From Limnoperna fortunei (taxonomy: Eukaryota; Mollusca; Bivalvia; Mytilida; Modiolidae), in contig OX104112.1 of assembly GCA_944474755.1 (NCBI GenBank), positions 23,772,460 to 23,836,459 of the forward strand: DNA of 64,000 nucleotides, written 5' to 3'. Each line of letters starts with the position of its first letter. Within the stretch, counting starts at the first letter, position 1. Of this stretch, positions 1-10,274 are shown piece by piece. The notes beneath the pieces were generated by a model, which saw nothing but the letters and a program-made list of their open reading frames with translations, searched no databases and was not told where the DNA came from. The translations under genes and the position numbers were made by a program.

Positions 1-366
1 GGGGTTTTAAACTTCCCTATAATAGGCACTCCCAAATAAATATTTGGTCATGTGATATATATGTAATACATTGTTTGCACGGTGACGAGCACACACAGGT
101 AAATACTCATAATGTTTATTTCAAAGCATTGTTCCGTTTATATTGTGTTAAAAATATTCAATCTTACTCTATTGAATGTACAGATTACCTGTCATTATGC
201 TCTTCTGTAATATTTCATACTTTTTCATAGTAAACATCAACACAAGCAACTTTCGTTTTTGACCAAACAGAGAAGTATGAAGTTCTACAAGTTCAGCTGT
301 CAATTTAAATTTCAGATTTCAAATAAATCAACGTCTTAAACAAAACCTATTTTTTTAGGTAGGGGT
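1..366. other. non-coding, nothing recognised
   Basis: AT-rich sequence with no convincing reading frame, repeat or RNA gene on either strand. Confidence 0.5.
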
Positions 367-616
367 GGGGGCTCGGTGGCCGTGTGGTTAAGGTAGTTCG
401 TCTACTATTGATCACGTGAGTTATCAACACTGAGATTGCGGGTACGAGCCTCACTGCGGGCGGGATGCGTTCGCCTCCAATCTTAATTTACAAGAATTGC
501 CAGTTTTCCTACCGAAGGTCGGGGGTTTTCTCCTGGTACTCCTGCTTCCTATCCCAATAAAAACTGGACGCCATGGCATGGTGTAGCTGAAAAATTGCTG
601 AAAGTGGCGTTAAACG
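367..616 (+). repeat. tRNA-derived SINE, near full length
   Basis: The head looks like a tRNA gene: an A-box-like TGGCCGTGTGGTTAAGG and a B-box-like GGGTACGAGCCTC about 60 bp further on. A conserved body follows (GCCAGTTTTCCTACCGAAGG, then CAATAAAAACTGGACGCCAT), then the tail GCTGAAAGTGGCGTTAAAC. The same body and tail recur on both strands across the window, which defines the family. The B box has TAC where TTC is usual, so this copy is probably inactive. Confidence 0.85.
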
Positions 617-1064
617 ATCATTTTCAGCCTGTGGGTGTTATATCCCTGAACAAACGCACTTCTTGTTAGAAAACCAGTCTCAGAAGCTGATCCTGAGGAG
701 TGCACGAGGCCCTAATTCCCCTTACAAAACAACATCAAAGTACGTGCGTCTATAAGTCCCTGTAATTCAAAGAAGTGTGTCAAAATCCCGTCCACCCGGC
801 CCCCTTTTTATGACAAATACAGCCACCCTAATGAAAAATCATTGATTAGCCACTGACTCTAAAATGCATCGCTGCAACATATTGTCCTCATAAATATGAT
901 ACAATCGTTCCTTGGTACTTTATCTTGATCATATTTCAGGGGGCAATATTTTCCTCATACTATACACACTACAAATTCATTTATTGACATTTAATGCATA
1001 CAAAATTTTAAAATGTTCTGACCGCAAATACCTGTGGTCTTTGAAGTTTAAATCCGAAACATGA
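617..1064. other. non-coding, nothing recognised
   Basis: Simple AT-rich sequence between a SINE and an inverted-repeat element. No supported feature. Confidence 0.45.
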
Positions 1065-1377
1065 CCTGGGGCATCGTCGGAAACCCACGTCAAGTAGCGT
1101 TCCTGCTTTGCTGCCAATTACCGATCGTGGGCACACTTGTAGACGTTTCCTTGTTATATATTTAAATGTCATAATTTAAATGGTTTCTTTTATTTCAGCG
1201 ATGCGTTTACAACTAATCATATTAGTTTTATCCAATAAATGTCGTTATAATTCGGTGGCTCATTTACTTGAATGAATATTCATGAAAGCAGAAAATATCT
1301 ACAAATGTCTCCATGGTCGGTAAGTGGTAGCAAAGCGAGAACGCGACCGGACGTGGGTTTCCGACAATGGACCTAGG
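1065..1377. mobile_element. MITE-like element with about 62-bp inverted repeats
   Basis: The left arm (about 1065-1126) and right arm (about 1314-1377) are imperfect reverse complements. They share GTCGGAAACCCACGT near the outer end and GCTTTGCT further in. The 190-bp centre is AT-rich and non-coding. A target-site duplication was not clear. The class is inferred from structure only. Confidence 0.7.
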
Positions 1378-2040
1378 ATGATTTATTATATACTTATTAA
1401 AAATAAATTATTTTTTTTTACTCTATGATAAAACGAATAAAAGGTTCAAAACTTGTTATTGTTCTCAGTTTGTAAGCGGGCTGATATAAAAATATTATTA
1501 ACAGTTTCCTAAAGTTATTACACACTTTTCCGTAAATGTTATGATTTGATTTAGTAACATCAAACAACGGCACAGACAGTCATGATTAAGTCACATGACT
1601 TTTCGTGAGCAATCGGAAACTACCGGAATTGTTTACAAATATGGCCTTTAACGTTGAAGCAGACGATAATCTGTTCAGAATGACATTACTTTAGATATAT
1701 TGAGTATATGAAAAAAAAGATATATCAAAGTCTTTTATTTTCCCCAACTGAAGCATGTGATAAAAAGACCATTACATAACATTTTGATATCTTATGCTTT
1801 ATACTCCCTCTGTTGATATCGGCCTTCGGGTCTTCTGCTCTGGAACCAATATCAAACCTAGGGCTTATAATAAATATGATATCAAACATGTCGGGTAATA
1901 ATTATATTTATGCTGCAATTAACTTATTAATTGCTTTAATTGGATAAAAACACTTAAATTTATAAATCGATATTTCCTCTGAGCGAACAATTTTTGGTTG
2001 TTTATTCGTAGAAAATGAAAAATCAGAAGTCAAAAGTATC
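1378..2040. other. non-coding, nothing firm
   Basis: AT-rich. A short open stretch beginning with the ATG at about 1641 ends within 18 codons and has no splice donor, so it is not called. The stretch just before 2041 resembles 26202-26236. Confidence 0.4.
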
Positions 2041-2165
2041 GTTGATAGCTAGAAGTAGTATATGATTGTTTTTCTCCGGTCGTTGATAGCTAGAAGTAGT
2101 ATATGATTGTTTTTTGTCCGGTCGTTGATAGCTAGAAGTAGTATATGACTGTTTTTTGTCCGGAC
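2041..2165. repeat. 42-bp tandem repeat, 3 copies
   Basis: Units begin at 2041, 2082 and 2124, each starting GTTGATAGCTAGAAGTAGTA and ending TCCGGTC or TCCGGAC. They are nearly identical (41, 42 and 42 bp), so the duplication is recent. Confidence 0.95.
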
Positions 2166-2650
2166 ATTGCATTGACTATTTAAAAAACATGATCTAGAAA
2201 AAGAGCTTGATTAATAAATTTTATAGAAATATTTTTGTATTCAGAAAGAAAGTAAATTTATAGTTTTTACTGTTTAAAAACATTAGTTAGTTTCTGGATA
2301 ACTTATGATGAGGTTCCGCCTTCGTGTTTTGGTTCCGTTTATTAATGGAAAAGTGAACAAAAGATAATGCAGTCAGAGAAACTGATTCGTCGTTGCAAAA
2401 ATATCGATCGATGCCATAATGTTGAAGAATAAATGTCTGGGTGTAGGTACAACACCGACAAACATGGTGGCAGTTACAATTAGACATGTGAACGCGTCTC
2501 ACGAAAAAGCTGTCAGAATATATGTTTTTGCGTTCGACTCATTAGCTCAATTCAATTGCAACACATTTTTAATTTCGTTTTCCGGCCAATTTTCGTTACA
2601 AATGATATGGTTCGAATTCAAGTGATCCAAGTTAACAAGAAAGTGCATTT
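2166..2650. other. non-coding, nothing recognised
   Basis: Overlapping short ORFs on both strands around 2290-2620 show no recognisable protein and no splice logic. They are treated as chance. Confidence 0.4.
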
Positions 2651-2816
2651 TATCGAATTCCCTATATCTCGCCTGCCATTACAGTTATATCCAGGGTAAG
2701 GTAAGGCATAGATCATGTATTCATAGAATGAGGTATCGAATTCTCTATATCTCGCCTGCCATTACAGTTATATCCAGGGTAAGGTGAGGCATAGATCATG
2801 TATTCATAGAATGAGC
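2651..2816. repeat. 83-bp tandem duplication
   Basis: The segment starting TATCGAATTC at 2651 is repeated from 2734 with only about two substitutions and no indel. Confidence 0.95.
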
Positions 2817-2907
2817 AGCTACATCATCAACAGTTGTTAAGTTTTGTATTTGAGTCAGTTTCAGTATAAAAACTCAATGAAAGGTCAATGACATTTAAGT
2901 ATCATGT

Positions 2908-3068
2908 GGGTTGTATGAGCGAATGGTTATGATAGTCATCTACTATTGATCACTGGCGTGTCAATATTGAGAATGCAGGTTCGATCGAGGGTAACAGTGG
3001 GCAATGGGGCTCGACTGCAATCTTAAATACGGAATACACCACAAAAAAGTGCTGAAATAGTTTAACAG
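2908..3068 (+). repeat. decayed SINE copy
   Basis: Matches the family head (CATCTACTATTGATCAC, box B GGTTCGATCGAGG) and the CTCGACTGCAATCTTAA junction, but the body is deleted and the tail reduced to GCTGAAATAGTTTAACA. It lies about 330 bp upstream of the TRIM-like gene, in the same orientation. Confidence 0.7.
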
Positions 3069-3398
3069 TGATATTTAACATTAATGATGTTACTGCGTTC
3101 ATAATTATTAAAAATATCGAAATTTGGATGAATGTTTAAATATATTATATTTTGAAGTAATATACCTTATAGACACAAATGTCATTCTAAAATTTATTTT
3201 ACATCGCCATCCTTTATGTAATATTTCTGCAATTAACTACATTAATTATTAATTATTATCAAAATTATCACTTTTGACAAAACTGAGTTGGTGTTTAGAT
3301 AACACATTAACCACCAGTAGTTCTAATAACTGTACTTATTTTGTTTAGTTTAGAAGTTTAATAATATATTTCATTGAGTTAATATTTTTCAGGTAATA

Positions 3399-5066
3399 AT
3401 GGCATCGTCCAATCAGAGTTGTGATCCATGCTTACGCAAGAAACTGTCACCTACAGTGGCCGCAAAATATTGCACTGATTGTGACGAAAACCTCTGTCAG
3501 GACTGTCTGAATGCCCATAGTTTATTCAAAGCTTTTGCATCTCATCATTTAATCGATTTTGGGTCGTTACCCATGGAAAAATTATCTGTTACACATACCT
3601 GTACAAAGCACGAAGAAATGATTGTCGATTTTTTCTGTGTGGAACATGATTGTCTATGTTGTCGTTCTTGCATGGCAGAAACACACCGGATTTGTCCAAA
3701 AATCATTCCCGTTGACGTTGCTTCAAAAGCAGTACGAAGATCACCCATGATGGATGATGTAGTTGGTACCGTATCAAGCATCCGTGAAACTCTGGAAAAA
3801 CTTATTTGTAACCGCAATGAGAATTTGAAGAGTCTGAATGATGAAGAAGCGGATGTGCTGCGAAATGTGTCGCGTATAAAATCTAAAATTGTAGAACGTC
3901 TTGATGATTTCGAGAGGAAAGTCATATCTGAGGTCAAATCTACAAAGACAAAATGCGAGACTCAAATTAAATCTGATAAGGACAAATTATCCGAGATGAG
4001 GGAGTCTTTGGACGAGGTCGCCAGTAAATTGGATCTGGTATCAAAACATGGGTCAGAGAATCAGCTATTTATTTTATTAAATTCGTACAAATGGAAAGTT
4101 TCAGAATACAATATTGCAATACAGAAAATGATAACATCAATGTTTACCTCTAAAATTTCGTTTAAAGAATCATCACAGCAACAACTCCAGATCGAATCGT
4201 TGGGGTCAGTACAAATTGAGTCTACACCATGTCCGATCAAGTATAAACCATCCAAATCAAATCAAGCTCAGGTTTTACCGACAACAATTCAAATGCCAAC
4301 AAAGTTCGACTTTGACATGAAATTTGATATTAAGTCTACCAATGATGTCTTGATAACCAGTATTGCTGTGACAGACGACAACCGTCTACTACTCTGTAAC
4401 TGGAGTAGTACCAAGTTACTGGTATACAGTGACCGAGGTGAGTACCTACAGGATTGTACGTTATCTGGTGAACCATGGGATATTGCTATTATACCAGGTG
4501 AAGATAAAGCTGTAGTATCCCTACCTTTACAGGACTCAATACAGTTTGTTGACATAAAATCAATGAAGTCCGGTGGTACACATTCTTTACCTGATGTGTG
4601 TGGTGGTATAGCTGTTGTCGGTGATAAGATCTGTGTTGGTGGTACTGAAGGGAAGATTTACATCCTCAGCAAACAAAGGAAGACAATAACTACAATAACT
4701 ATACCTGGTGGTAGTTACATTACCTACCTACATCCGGGTCCACAGGATAGTGTCTACTATACTGACAATTACAATAACACAGTAGGCTGTGTCAAACTCA
4801 GTGGCGAAGTACGTTTTACATGTACACCTGAAAACTTCAAAGGACCTAAAGCTGTAACTACTGACAGGGGAGGTAACCTGTACGTTGCTTGTGGGGACTC
4901 AAATAACATACATCGACTTTCGGTAGACGGGAACGTCATTGATGTAATATTGGATCATGACAATAAAATTAGTATACCGGACGGTCTGGCATTCAGTAGA
5001 AATTATCGCAATTTCTTTGTGTCAAACGATAATGGAAAGTCGGTTTTCGTATTTTCCTGTTCATAA
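3399..5066 (+). CDS. RING-less TRIM-like protein: two B-boxes, coiled coil, NHL-type propeller
   Basis: 555 residues in one uninterrupted exon. A B-box1-like zinc site uses C8, C11, C25, C28, C33, C36, H40 and H49/H50. A B-box2 site follows with C68, H71, C80, H83, C88, C91, H96 and C99. Residues about 115-240 are charged and heptad-like, as in a coiled coil. From about 310 to the end are NHL/WD-like beta-propeller strands, for example GGNLYVACGDSNNIHRLS near 500. There is no RING, so ubiquitin-ligase activity cannot be assumed; relatives act as cytoplasmic scaffolds and many bivalve members are proposed immune regulators (family knowledge). A pyrimidine-rich stretch ending in AG lies at 3383-3392, six bases before the ATG, so a non-coding first exon upstream is likely. 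A degenerate copy of its last 320 bp follows 240 bp downstream. Confidence 0.9.
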   Translation: MASSNQSCDPCLRKKLSPTVAAKYCTDCDENLCQDCLNAHSLFKAFASHHLIDFGSLPMEKLSVTHTCTKHEEMIVDFFCVEHDCLCCRSCMAETHRICPKIIPVDVASKAVRRSPMMDDVVGTVSSIRETLEKLICNRNENLKSLNDEEADVLRNVSRIKSKIVERLDDFERKVISEVKSTKTKCETQIKSDKDKLSEMRESLDEVASKLDLVSKHGSENQLFILLNSYKWKVSEYNIAIQKMITSMFTSKISFKESSQQQLQIESLGSVQIESTPCPIKYKPSKSNQAQVLPTTIQMPTKFDFDMKFDIKSTNDVLITSIAVTDDNRLLLCNWSSTKLLVYSDRGEYLQDCTLSGEPWDIAIIPGEDKAVVSLPLQDSIQFVDIKSMKSGGTHSLPDVCGGIAVVGDKICVGGTEGKIYILSKQRKTITTITIPGGSYITYLHPGPQDSVYYTDNYNNTVGCVKLSGEVRFTCTPENFKGPKAVTTDRGGNLYVACGDSNNIHRLSVDGNVIDVILDHDNKISIPDGLAFSRNYRNFFVSNDNGKSVFVFSCS

Positions 5067-5282
5067 TACGTATTAACTAGTTTTGAATGTACGTATGTAT
5101 ATATATTTATTTCCAATTACACTTTTAGTTTAAATCGTTAGTATAGAAAATTGTTTTATATAAGCCTCTGACATCAATTTACATGCAGATATTTGTAAAA
5201 ATGACGAAAGAATTAAATGTCTGCGTTTAAGAGAACAATGTGTGAACAGACCAGACGTCCATATTTAATGAGCTTATCCACC

Positions 5283-5288
5283 AATAAA
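5283..5288 (+). terminator. candidate polyadenylation signal
   Basis: AATAAA 217 nt after the stop of the TRIM-like gene, in a short AT-rich 3-prime flank. It is the first canonical hexamer there. Confidence 0.4.
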
Positions 5289-5307
5289 TAAAAATAAATA
5301 AACACAT

Positions 5308-5628
5308 GGTTACATTTACTACCTACATCCGGTCCACAGGATGGTGTCTACTATACTGCCGGTAACAAAGTAGGTTGTGTCAAACTGAAGTACGTTTTAC
5401 ATGTACACCTGAGAATTTCGATGGACCTGAAGATGTGACTACTGACAGGGGAGGTAACCTGTACGTTGCCTGTAAGCACTTTCTCCAGACGATAATGCCA
5501 TTGACATAGTATTGGACCATGACAAGAAAATTAGTAAACCGTTCAGTCTGGCATTTAGTAGAAATTGTCGCTATTTGTTTGTGACAAACGGTGATATAAA
5601 GTCTGTTTTCGTGTTTGCTTGTTTATAA
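5308..5628 (+). pseudogene. broken copy of the 3-prime end of the TRIM-like gene
   Basis: Nucleotide similarity to 4711-5066 runs from the ACCTACATCC region to the stop codon. It keeps the tract coding for GGNLYV and the final strand pattern (FAF/LAFSRN, then CLF or CS before TAA). Deletions near 5390 and 5478 shift the frame, so it cannot code for a propeller. Its downstream sequence (ATATTCAGCT...AGTTTGAC) matches that of the second fragment at 24011 but not that of the intact gene. The two fragments therefore share an ancestor distinct from the neighbouring gene. Probably a decayed tandem paralogue or its 3-prime end. Confidence 0.85.
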
Positions 5629-5764
5629 TATTCAGCTTATAGTTTGACTTTGTATCTATTGATAGTTGACATAAACTTATTCGTGTGATTTGTTACATTG
5701 TATTCTGTTACTTACTTCAATGACTGTAAACAAGTTTCAGTTATAATAATTGACCAGCCTATTT

Positions 5765-5835
5765 CATAAAATCCTGTTTTTATTTGGCAAGGAAGTCGGA
5801 GTACCCGAAGAAATCCCCCGACCTTGATTGGATTG
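5765..5835 (-). repeat. SINE body fragment
   Basis: Matches only the middle of the family on the minus strand (AAGTCGGAGTACCCGAAGAA, CCCCCGACC). Head and tail are missing. Confidence 0.65.
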
Positions 5836-5954
5836 AATTTAGTAGTTGTTGCGTGCCATCGTTTGTTTCCGATAATAAAACTCTATGATATACATAAATG
5901 ATAACACAAACACTGTAATAGAAGATATGAAGTTCATTTCAAGTCTAACTAGTG

Positions 5955-6025
5955 TGAGTCCTTTGAGCTGGTTAAAGTAATCTTCAGTATCATTTACAAA
6001 AAGCGTGAATAAAAGAGGACCAATT
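5955..6025 (-). pseudogene. reverse-transcriptase fragment of a LINE
   Basis: The minus-strand translation contains GPLLFTLFVNDTEDYF, which resembles the finger motif of LINE reverse transcriptases (a PLLF-x-hydrophobic-x-ND pattern). The match is about 20 residues and neighbouring motifs are absent. The frame runs on into an AAAT microsatellite. A dead fragment of a non-LTR element is the best reading. Confidence 0.4.
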
Positions 6026-6082
6026 GTTTCCCTGTCATACACTTTTAAGTGAATACACTTATGAGAGTCCTGCGAGAGTTTT

Positions 6083-6196
<114 letters not shown>

Positions 6197-6482
6197 ATCT
6201 TGAAGGCATATTCAATCATCTATATGTAGCGAACAGGAGCTCCATAATAACATATCTGTCTTAATCTTAATCCCAAAATATCCAGTTTTTTCAATTCAAA
6301 ATAAAATTTACTTTTAAAAAGTTGTAATCTATTCTAATTATTTTATTTTTTATTTTTAAAATTTAAATCATTATTATTATGTTACACTTAAGAAATCAGT
6401 CTTTTTCCTACAGACACCGGAAATCCCTGTCAGTTCAAAGAAGGCTGTGATATTGATTCATATAGGTGTTATATGGAATTCA

Positions 6483-6570
6483 TATAACACCCCTAGATAT
6501 CACTATCACACACCTTTGTGATAGGCCGACATTGTATGGATCTCTTATACACAAACAAACATATTATTAC
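6483..6570. repeat. 88-bp direct repeat, left copy
   Basis: Contains CTAGATATCACTATCACACA and AGGCCGACATTGTATG. It matches 7251-7338 without indels and with a handful of substitutions. It flanks the LINE fragment and is read as a long target-site duplication. Confidence 0.9.
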
Positions 6571-6574
6571 AAGT

Positions 6575-7030
6575 TTGTAAAAAAATCCTTTCAATGAAAT
6601 TGGTCTTACTTTCATTTTCTCTGATTCTTTACATGTAAGTTCTGTCTGGTTGAAAACTCATGCCAAACAGATATTAAAAGATCAATTCATTCCAATGTGG
6701 TATACTGAACTTAGAAATACGTCAAGAAGGCAATTCTATCTAAAATTTAAAAACGAGTTTGTGATGGTACCATATTTGTTACGTCTGAGCTCTACTCAAC
6801 GATCATATATTACAAATCTTAGATTATCAAATATTACATTCACTATAGAGACAGGACGTTGGAGAAATATCCCAAGAGGCAATCGAATATGTAGTAAATG
6901 TAATTCCGGAGAGATTGGCAATGAATTTCATTACCTGTTTGTTTGTCAGTCACGTGATATTCTTGAAATAAGGTTGAAGCATATTCCCCGATATTATGTC
7001 AACAGTCCCTGTGAAACAAAAAATGATTGA
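6575..7030 (+). pseudogene. C-terminal end of a LINE ORF2 polyprotein
   Basis: The open frame reads through from about 6575 without needing the first ATG (6650), so it is a truncated 3-prime piece. It contains LKTHAKQILKDQFIPMW, then ETGRWRNIPRGNRICSKC, then CNSGEIGNEFHYLFVC. This is the C-terminal zinc-knuckle region (ICSKC-x-EFHYLFVC) seen after the reverse transcriptase in several non-LTR clades. The reverse transcriptase and endonuclease are missing, as in 5-prime-truncated insertions. A 3-prime untranslated stretch follows with AATAAA at 7232-7237, and the insertion ends at about 7250 without a long poly-A. Confidence 0.75.
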
Positions 7031-7250
7031 TTTACTGAAACTTTGTTACAAAAAGGTACTTATTAGTTTATCATCTTTTATCAAACAAATATGTCCATTA
7101 TTCTAATCCTGTGCACTCACTATCCCCCATGTTTTGAAATCGTTTATTATGTAATGTATTGTATTACCGAATTATTTTGTATTAGATGTAATAACTTGCT
7201 TATGTTGCACATAAATGTGTCTGAGTTCTGAAATAAAATCTTGGAAATCT

Positions 7251-7338
7251 TATTACACCTCTAGATATCACTATCACACACCTTTGTGATAGGCCGACAT
7301 TGTATGTATCTCTTATACACAAACAAACATAGTATTAC
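7251..7338. repeat. 88-bp direct repeat, right copy
   Basis: Second copy of the sequence at 6483-6570, starting directly after the LINE 3-prime end. Confidence 0.9.
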
Positions 7339-7551
7339 TAATTGTCATATACATGGTAATAATATGTTTATTTATGCATAAGTGATACAGACAATGTCTG
7401 TCAACTCATATATGAAAAAGGGGTTAATAATGATATTAAGGGGTGTAATATGGCATATATTAAACCCCTAAGAATCCATATTACACGCCTATGAATCCAT
7501 ATCAAACCTCTCGCTCAACTGACAAGGATTTCCAGTCTGCAGGAAAAGGGC

Positions 7552-9697
7552 TATTTTTTAAATGTAATTGTTTTCCGTGTAATATTACATGACCGGATAT
7601 CTTTTGGGTAATCTTATATTATTAGGAGATTTTTCCCCTGTATATGTCGCCTGTTAAAATATGGAAATAAACGAGAACGCAAGTTTTGGAGTTGAAAAGG
7701 ACACATCTTATCTCATCGAAGCTTCACAGAAAGATTGATGTATTGAAGTTGTTCACCTGCTTTTATGGAATTGTTCAAGGAGTTCTTCCTTTATTTTCCA
7801 GTCTTGGGAGTTTAGTCATTTTTCAGAACATTTGCAGAAGACGGTACCTATTTTGTGTAAACTTCCTTACAGTTTTCAACTTATATCTCCAACCCTTCAC
7901 AGAAATATGTGGTTTCGACTTTGACGCGGTTGTTCGTGATTCGAAGACACGTACGATCATTATAATCAAATATCATTGAAAGTTATTATTTATTTATTAA
8001 AAATTTCATATTTTATTATTAAATTCCATACCTGATGACAAAATCGATATCATTAAAATTCTCAGATCAAAATGTGTATATGATAAAAAGTTTATTATAT
8101 GTCGATTTTCATTACACATCACATATGAACCCTCGACCTTGATCTACCCTCTAGCCTTAAGGCCCTCTGGTAGATATGTGGGTCTCGGGTAGATATAACC
8201 TCTTATTAAATCCATACATGATGAACATCCTTTAAAGAAATCAATTGGTTCGCAAAGAAAAATTGTACAATGCACTTATATTACCTACTTTTAAATAAAA
8301 AGAAATGGACGCCGGAGGTTGTTCACTAGTTTCTACATGAGATTGAGGCTGAAATTTTGCGATTTATATTAAGAAAATCAAAGAATGTTTTCTAACAATT
8401 ACAAAGTTTGCATACTTTTACAGTTCATGAATATTCGGTAAATCTATGTTTTACTTTCGTTTTTAAAACAAAATATGTATATATATATATAATATATATT
8501 AAAAGGAATTGTTTGTGTAAAACTTTATCTGATTGTTCTGTAATTTGATCAACCTGCCATAGACGCGTCTAGGGGTAGGACCATCAATGTTTATCGCCTC
8601 TTCGGCAATATAAAATTAGCTTATTTTTAATTTTTCTTAACATTTTACCTTTGTTTCAAATAAAAAAATATTCCGGTCACGTGACAACATGTGGGTACTA
8701 AGTATTCTCTCGAAATTTCAGCACCACTTTCATTGCATATAAAAACGAACAACCAACCGGAGGTCAACACAGAGAAAAAAATCTACTTTCACTTTCAAGT
8801 TTAGTCCCAAAATAGTGCATATAATCCAATGACTCGCATAATTTTTTACTTTAGTACACATCAGTTAAACTTTATGCTCTTGTTTCCTGAATTATTCAGC
8901 TTTCCAAAAATACCAAGTTTGTTCCAATATCTATTATGGTTCAAAAGTTATAATTATAACAGTGAACAGCTATTTTTAAATAGCACTACTTTTACAACCT
9001 CAGGACTGGTTCCCGGTATTTGATGGTCTTACACCTAAAGAAGGTGTTTTCGTTCAAAAAATTAACACATTTTTTCCTTGTCTTAGATTTATGTTATTAG
9101 AAACAAGTTCTAAAATTTTGTTGAATTCCATTAAGCGGTTTTCAAGAAATGCATGAAAACATACAAAGACCCCACATGCACATTATCATGAAAAATGAGC
9201 TTGTGACCAAAAAATGCATTATCCCTTAATTTTTAATTTCTTTGTTGCAGATGTAAATGACATGTTTGGCAATTAACATCCAACACAAATGAACTTATTT
9301 CACACATATTAAGGCACTAATTACATAATTTTATCATATATTTTCCATTTTGTTAGTTTATTTCACCCCCACCCACCCCCCTTTCCAAACTGAGATTCTA
9401 AGTTCCATGAATGTTCCTTGGAATAAGACTCATATCTCTTGTAATAAATTTCAATTAAGATAAATAGTATAAAACTGTCCTAATTATGCATCTTATCAAT
9501 CCTGGGAAAGTTTTTAAGTTGAAAATAAAATTTATTGATATTCAGTTGTACTATATTTTGGAGTTATACATTATTAGTTTCTAAACTGAGACTACAATTG
9601 TATTGAATGCGGTCCATTAAGTTTAACAGTCAAATGAACATTAGGCTATACTATATGAAACGGAAATAGAAGAACTGACGTGAACTTTTTTTAATTA
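7552..9697. other. long non-coding stretch
   Basis: AT-rich, with a short (TA)n run near 8475-8499. A 97-codon frame at 7686-7979 (+) matches nothing recognised and has no coding-like composition. Around 9110-9150 a tract with AATTCCATTAAGCGGTTTTC resembles the core of the Pearl-like element just downstream. Confidence 0.4.
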
Positions 9698-9966
9698 CAA
9701 GTGTGGACTATGAGCACACTCACAAAGGGAAACCCACGCTTCGCTTATTATCTCCCCTTAATGATATCTGAGGTCAATAAAAAAACCTTTAGGCACATCT
9801 ACATATAATGTACTTCCTTTATGCTAAGTTTCATTAAATTTCTTCAAGCGGTTTAGGAGTAATTGCGCTTGCAAGGGATGTGGACAGACGGACAGACAGA
9901 CAGAGAGACAAACAGACAGGGTAATTCCTATATACACTCACCCCCCCAAAAAGTTGTGGGGGGTAG
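9698..9966 (+). mobile_element. Pearl-like non-autonomous element
   Basis: Order of parts: a start TTACAAGTGTGGAC shared with 51335, a core TTTCATTAAATTTCTTCAAG, an ACGG/ACAG tetranucleotide run at about 9885-9918, and a terminal hairpin of a C7 run and a G6 run around AAAAAGTTGT (9943-9963). Bivalve Pearl elements are described with core repeats, ACRG microsatellites and a defined 3-prime end (established knowledge). The family assignment here is inference. Confidence 0.6.
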
Positions 9967-10274
9967 TATATCATAGAGTAGTTGGCTATTATGAATTTGA
10001 CATGCGTTTCCGTGAAAGTTAAAATTCACGGTAAAAAGATGACAAACTCATTGTCTCACTTGAAATATAAAACTTCTAGGTTTTGGGTAAATATAAAAGT
10101 AAATATCATTTAATCATGACTTTAAATTTAAATTTGTAGAATAAACAAAACTTGTAAATTGAAAAAAAAACATATTTACCGGTTTAGTCTAGGAAATAAA
10201 TGATGTTTTGTTTATTTCGTCCAGTAACTTTCATACGCGAGTCAACATGATGTATTTAAACCAGCAGTCATATT
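9967..10274. other. non-coding, nothing recognised
   Basis: AT-rich spacer with a small imperfect hairpin (TTTCCGTGAA / TTCACGGTAA) near 10010-10035. Confidence 0.4.

Larger units (their letters stand above)
6401..7551. mobile_element. non-autonomous inverted-repeat element split by a LINE fragment
   Basis: Left arm 6401-6493 and right arm 7441-7551 are imperfect reverse complements over about 95 bp. Outer ends read CTTTTTCCTACAGAC and, inverted, CCTTTTCCTGCAGAC; both continue with GGAAATCC and TGTCAGTT, then alternating ATTCATA and TAACACCCC-like words. The interior holds a LINE 3-prime end (6571-7250) bracketed by two 88-bp copies of one sequence. Without the insertion and one 88-bp copy the element would be about 380 bp, a MITE size. 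No clear outer target duplication was found. Confidence 0.75.

Noticed and set aside
367..440. tRNA gene
   Set aside because: A and B boxes are present but the sequence continues into the SINE body and no full cloverleaf is apparent. The same holds for the heads at 47600, 52130, 55170 and 63600.
2006..2055. Similarity to 26202-26240 (TGAAAAATC, GTATCGTTGATAG)
   Set aside because: About 35 bp only. Probably a small dispersed repeat, too short to define.
7470..7550. Similarity between the inverted-repeat end and the SINE body (TGACAAGGATT, CCAGT)
   Set aside because: About 20 bp in a biased sequence. The flanks do not extend the match, so chance is likely.
7686..7979. 97-codon ORF
   Set aside because: No recognisable protein, no splice or promoter context, and the composition is like the surrounding DNA.
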